This document shows, in pieces, positions 6,114 through 7,451 of a stretch of 7,451 nt of DNA. How positions within the stretch are numbered: position 1 is the first letter of the stretch; each line of letters starts with the position of its first letter. The notes beneath the pieces were generated by a model. It was given only the letters and a program-made list of their open reading frames with translations, was not told where the DNA came from and searched no databases. The DNA lies in contig MGSU01000203.1 in assembly GCA_001799195.1 (NCBI GenBank), positions 1 through 7,451 on the forward strand. Reading direction: 5' to 3'. Position numbers and translations under genes: made by a program. Origin of the DNA: Deltaproteobacteria bacterium RIFOXYA12_FULL_61_11. Lineage in GTDB: Bacteria > Bdellovibrionota_F > JAHFAK01 > YA12-FULL-61-11.

Positions 6114-7451
6114 GGTAGCGTCCTCCCCATTCGAAGTTCCGTACGCCGCCCACCCCATTGGAGGGGATCCCCCGGGTACCCCAGGGCGAGCCAATCCATC
6201 CGGCCCGGCTCGCCGTGACAATCATGGCAGCTCAGGGCTTCCTCAGCCGGGGGAATCATGTGGGAGAGCGGCCAATACATACTCGTCTCGATAAAATCGT
6301 AACTGCCGCTGTACGCGAGCCCATTGCTCTCGGCCCCGAGCCGGAGAGAACGATCCCAGTCGAAAGTCTGCCAATAACCATCCTCGCCGGCGGTCTTCGG
6401 CACGAGCAAGGTGCGGTGGACGAGATCGAAAGGCTGCTTGGCCATATGGATCTTGAAAGGCCATATAAGGGCCTCGGGATCCGTCATCGTGCCACGGGGC
6501 CGATTGATCGACACCTCTTCCCCCTGGCGAACAGGCTGGCCTAGTTGATAGCGCGTGACCGTTCCGTTGAACCAGCGATAGGTCGGCCACAATTCCTTCT
6601 GGTAGACGAACTCCCCCTTCTTCTTCAGGTACCGGTGTTCATCCTCGGGACGATCGTCACCGGCCTTGGACCAATCCCACGAAACCTTGGTAGCGTGCTT
6701 ACGGGCCACCGCCGGCAAGTGGCAAGTCTGACAGACGAGGCTGGTGCGGTGGCTCTCCAGGCGATCATCGTCGTGGATCCTTCCCTGGTGGCAATCCTCA
6801 CAACGCACACAATCCTCACACGTCAGACTTACCGCGAAGGAACGGCCCCGCAACCGATGCTCCTTGCTCCGGTGACAGTCCTGGCAAACGAAGTTGTGTT
6901 TTCCCATGTGCACGTCCAACTCGGGCGTGGGGTTAAGGAGAGCGCTGTCGAGGTCGCCGTGTTTGACCGCATTCCCGCCCCCACCGCTGAAATGGCAAGA
7001 ACCGCAGTTGGCTCTACCCGGCGACCCTACACTCCTGGCCGAGGCCAGCAAGTCGATCCCCGGTTCAGGATGTCCCGCACCTGCCTGGGCTTTGGCATAG
7101 ACACCGCTGCGGTCGTGGCAGACCAGACAATCGACCTTGGTCGCATCATTGAAATCGAAATGCTCATCCGCCCATCCGTAACCCGCATGGCACGAGGTAC
7201 AACGAGGCCAGTTGGACTGGACGCCTATGCAGAAGTTATTGACCGCATTTTTTTTCCCCAAGCGCACGAGGGTCCCTCCCGAGGAGGGGTCGGCCATCTC
7301 CTTCTCCCAGGTCCAGTGCGAGGTGCGCATGACCTCGTGCGCCTGTCGGTCATGGCATTGCAGGCACGTCTTGGTCACTGCCGGACCGTCGGGAAAGGGT
7401 TGGTCGAACAGCGCGGTATGGTCATAATGGACCGCTCGACGGGGAAGATAG
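6110..7451 (-). CDS. Octaheme c-type cytochrome, tetrathionate reductase (OTR) family, 5' partial
   Basis: A partial gene. The frame is open to the right edge, 446 residues are visible (counted from the codon at 7448-7450), and the signal peptide lies outside. Eight C-x-x-C-H sites are present at 29-33, 84-88, 108-112, 149-153, 189-193, 217-221, 240-244 and 408-412. This matches the octaheme count and the family's uneven spacing, with the eighth site far downstream. Diagnostic stretches include H-W-T-W-E, N-N-F-C74 before heme 2 and C-H-A-G-Y-G-W after it, and N-A-V-K163-H-G-D-L-D. In the characterised Shewanella enzyme the active-site heme is ligated by a Lys; K163 is the likely equivalent here, because its spacing to C74 matches the Lys-Cys spacing I recall for that enzyme. 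Homologues reduce tetrathionate to thiosulfate and also nitrite and hydroxylamine in vitro; the physiological substrate is unsettled. First visible gene of the operon. An in-frame GTG at 7378 is not the start. Confidence 0.93.
   Translation of the reverse strand, partial: YLPRRAVHYDHTALFDQPFPDGPAVTKTCLQCHDRQAHEVMRTSHWTWEKEMADPSSGGTLVRLGKKNAVNNFCIGVQSNWPRCTSCHAGYGWADEHFDFNDATKVDCLVCHDRSGVYAKAQAGAGHPEPGIDLLASARSVGSPGRANCGSCHFSGGGGNAVKHGDLDSALLNPTPELDVHMGKHNFVCQDCHRSKEHRLRGRSFAVSLTCEDCVRCEDCHQGRIHDDDRLESHRTSLVCQTCHLPAVARKHATKVSWDWSKAGDDRPEDEHRYLKKKGEFVYQKELWPTYRWFNGTVTRYQLGQPVRQGEEVSINRPRGTMTDPEALIWPFKIHMAKQPFDLVHRTLLVPKTAGEDGYWQTFDWDRSLRLGAESNGLAYSGSYDFIETSMYWPLSHMIPPAEEALSCHDCHGEPGRMDWLALGYPGDPLQWGGRRTELRMGRTLP
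6792..6820 (-). repeat. Short in-frame direct repeat giving CEDC-x2-CEDCH in the octaheme cytochrome
   Basis: The 11-base string CAATCCTCACA (plus strand) occurs at 6792-6802 and again at 6810-6820, a period of 18 bases or six codons. On the coding strand it produces Cys-Glu-Asp-Cys twice. The second copy is a true heme site (C-E-D-C-H, residues 217-221). The first copy (residues 211-214) is followed by Val instead of His, so it should not bind a c-type heme. It looks like an old 18-base tandem duplication. Confidence 0.7.

Noticed and set aside
6165-6180. Clustered BamHI, SmaI and KpnI sites (GGATCC, CCCGGG, GGTACC) resembling a cloning-vector polylinker.
   Set aside because: It differs from the common polylinker by an extra C and lies in frame inside the octaheme gene, encoding a natural-looking Y-P-G-D-P stretch with coding sequence continuing on both sides. 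It is chance, not vector contamination.
6809-6820. Ninth heme site in the octaheme cytochrome at the first C-E-D-C.
   Set aside because: The residue after the second Cys is Val, not His, so a standard c-type heme attachment is not expected.

Overview
The base composition (moderately GC-rich by eye), the Shine-Dalgarno sites and the periplasmic multiheme cytochromes point to a Gram-negative, respiring bacterium. It is probably from Proteobacteria sensu lato, with a delta-type lineage as a guess. Nothing in the window fixes the taxon. There are no RNA genes, insertion sequences, CRISPR arrays or origins that I can support.

Left third (1-1933, plus strand). Three genes read rightward. The first is a DUF192-family protein with a hydrophobic N-terminus; its frame is open to the window edge. 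Two bases later comes a small two-helix membrane protein with a HAMP-like module and no output domain. After a 136-base AT-rich gap with a near-consensus sigma70-type promoter comes an unrecognised exported protein of 266 residues.

Right two thirds (1938-7451, minus strand). A tight five-gene operon is read from the right edge leftward: (1) an octaheme c-type cytochrome of the tetrathionate reductase (OTR) family, missing its N-terminus at the window edge; (2) a C-terminally anchored heptaheme cytochrome c with an embedded EF-hand-like loop; (3) a four-helix di-heme cytochrome b; (4) a short YeeE/YedE half-transporter; (5) a second YeeE/YedE half fused to a rhodanese-like domain that lacks the catalytic cysteine and ends in Gly-Gly-Cys-Gly. 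The first four genes are joined by three ATGA stop/start overlaps, and the fifth follows after 17 bases. The operon's promoter lies outside the window. It converges on the exported-protein gene with only 4 bases between the two stop codons.

Working model (inference). Cytochrome b exchanges electrons with the quinone pool, the anchored heptaheme cytochrome carries them across the periplasmic face, and the octaheme enzyme reduces a sulfur oxyanion such as tetrathionate, or nitrite or hydroxylamine, which this family also reduces in vitro. The paired YeeE/YedE proteins would move thiosulfate or another sulfur species across the inner membrane. The dead rhodanese domain with its cysteine-tipped tail may hold or hand over sulfur, much as the SoxY C-terminal arm does. 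The operon as a whole is the most interesting part of the window.
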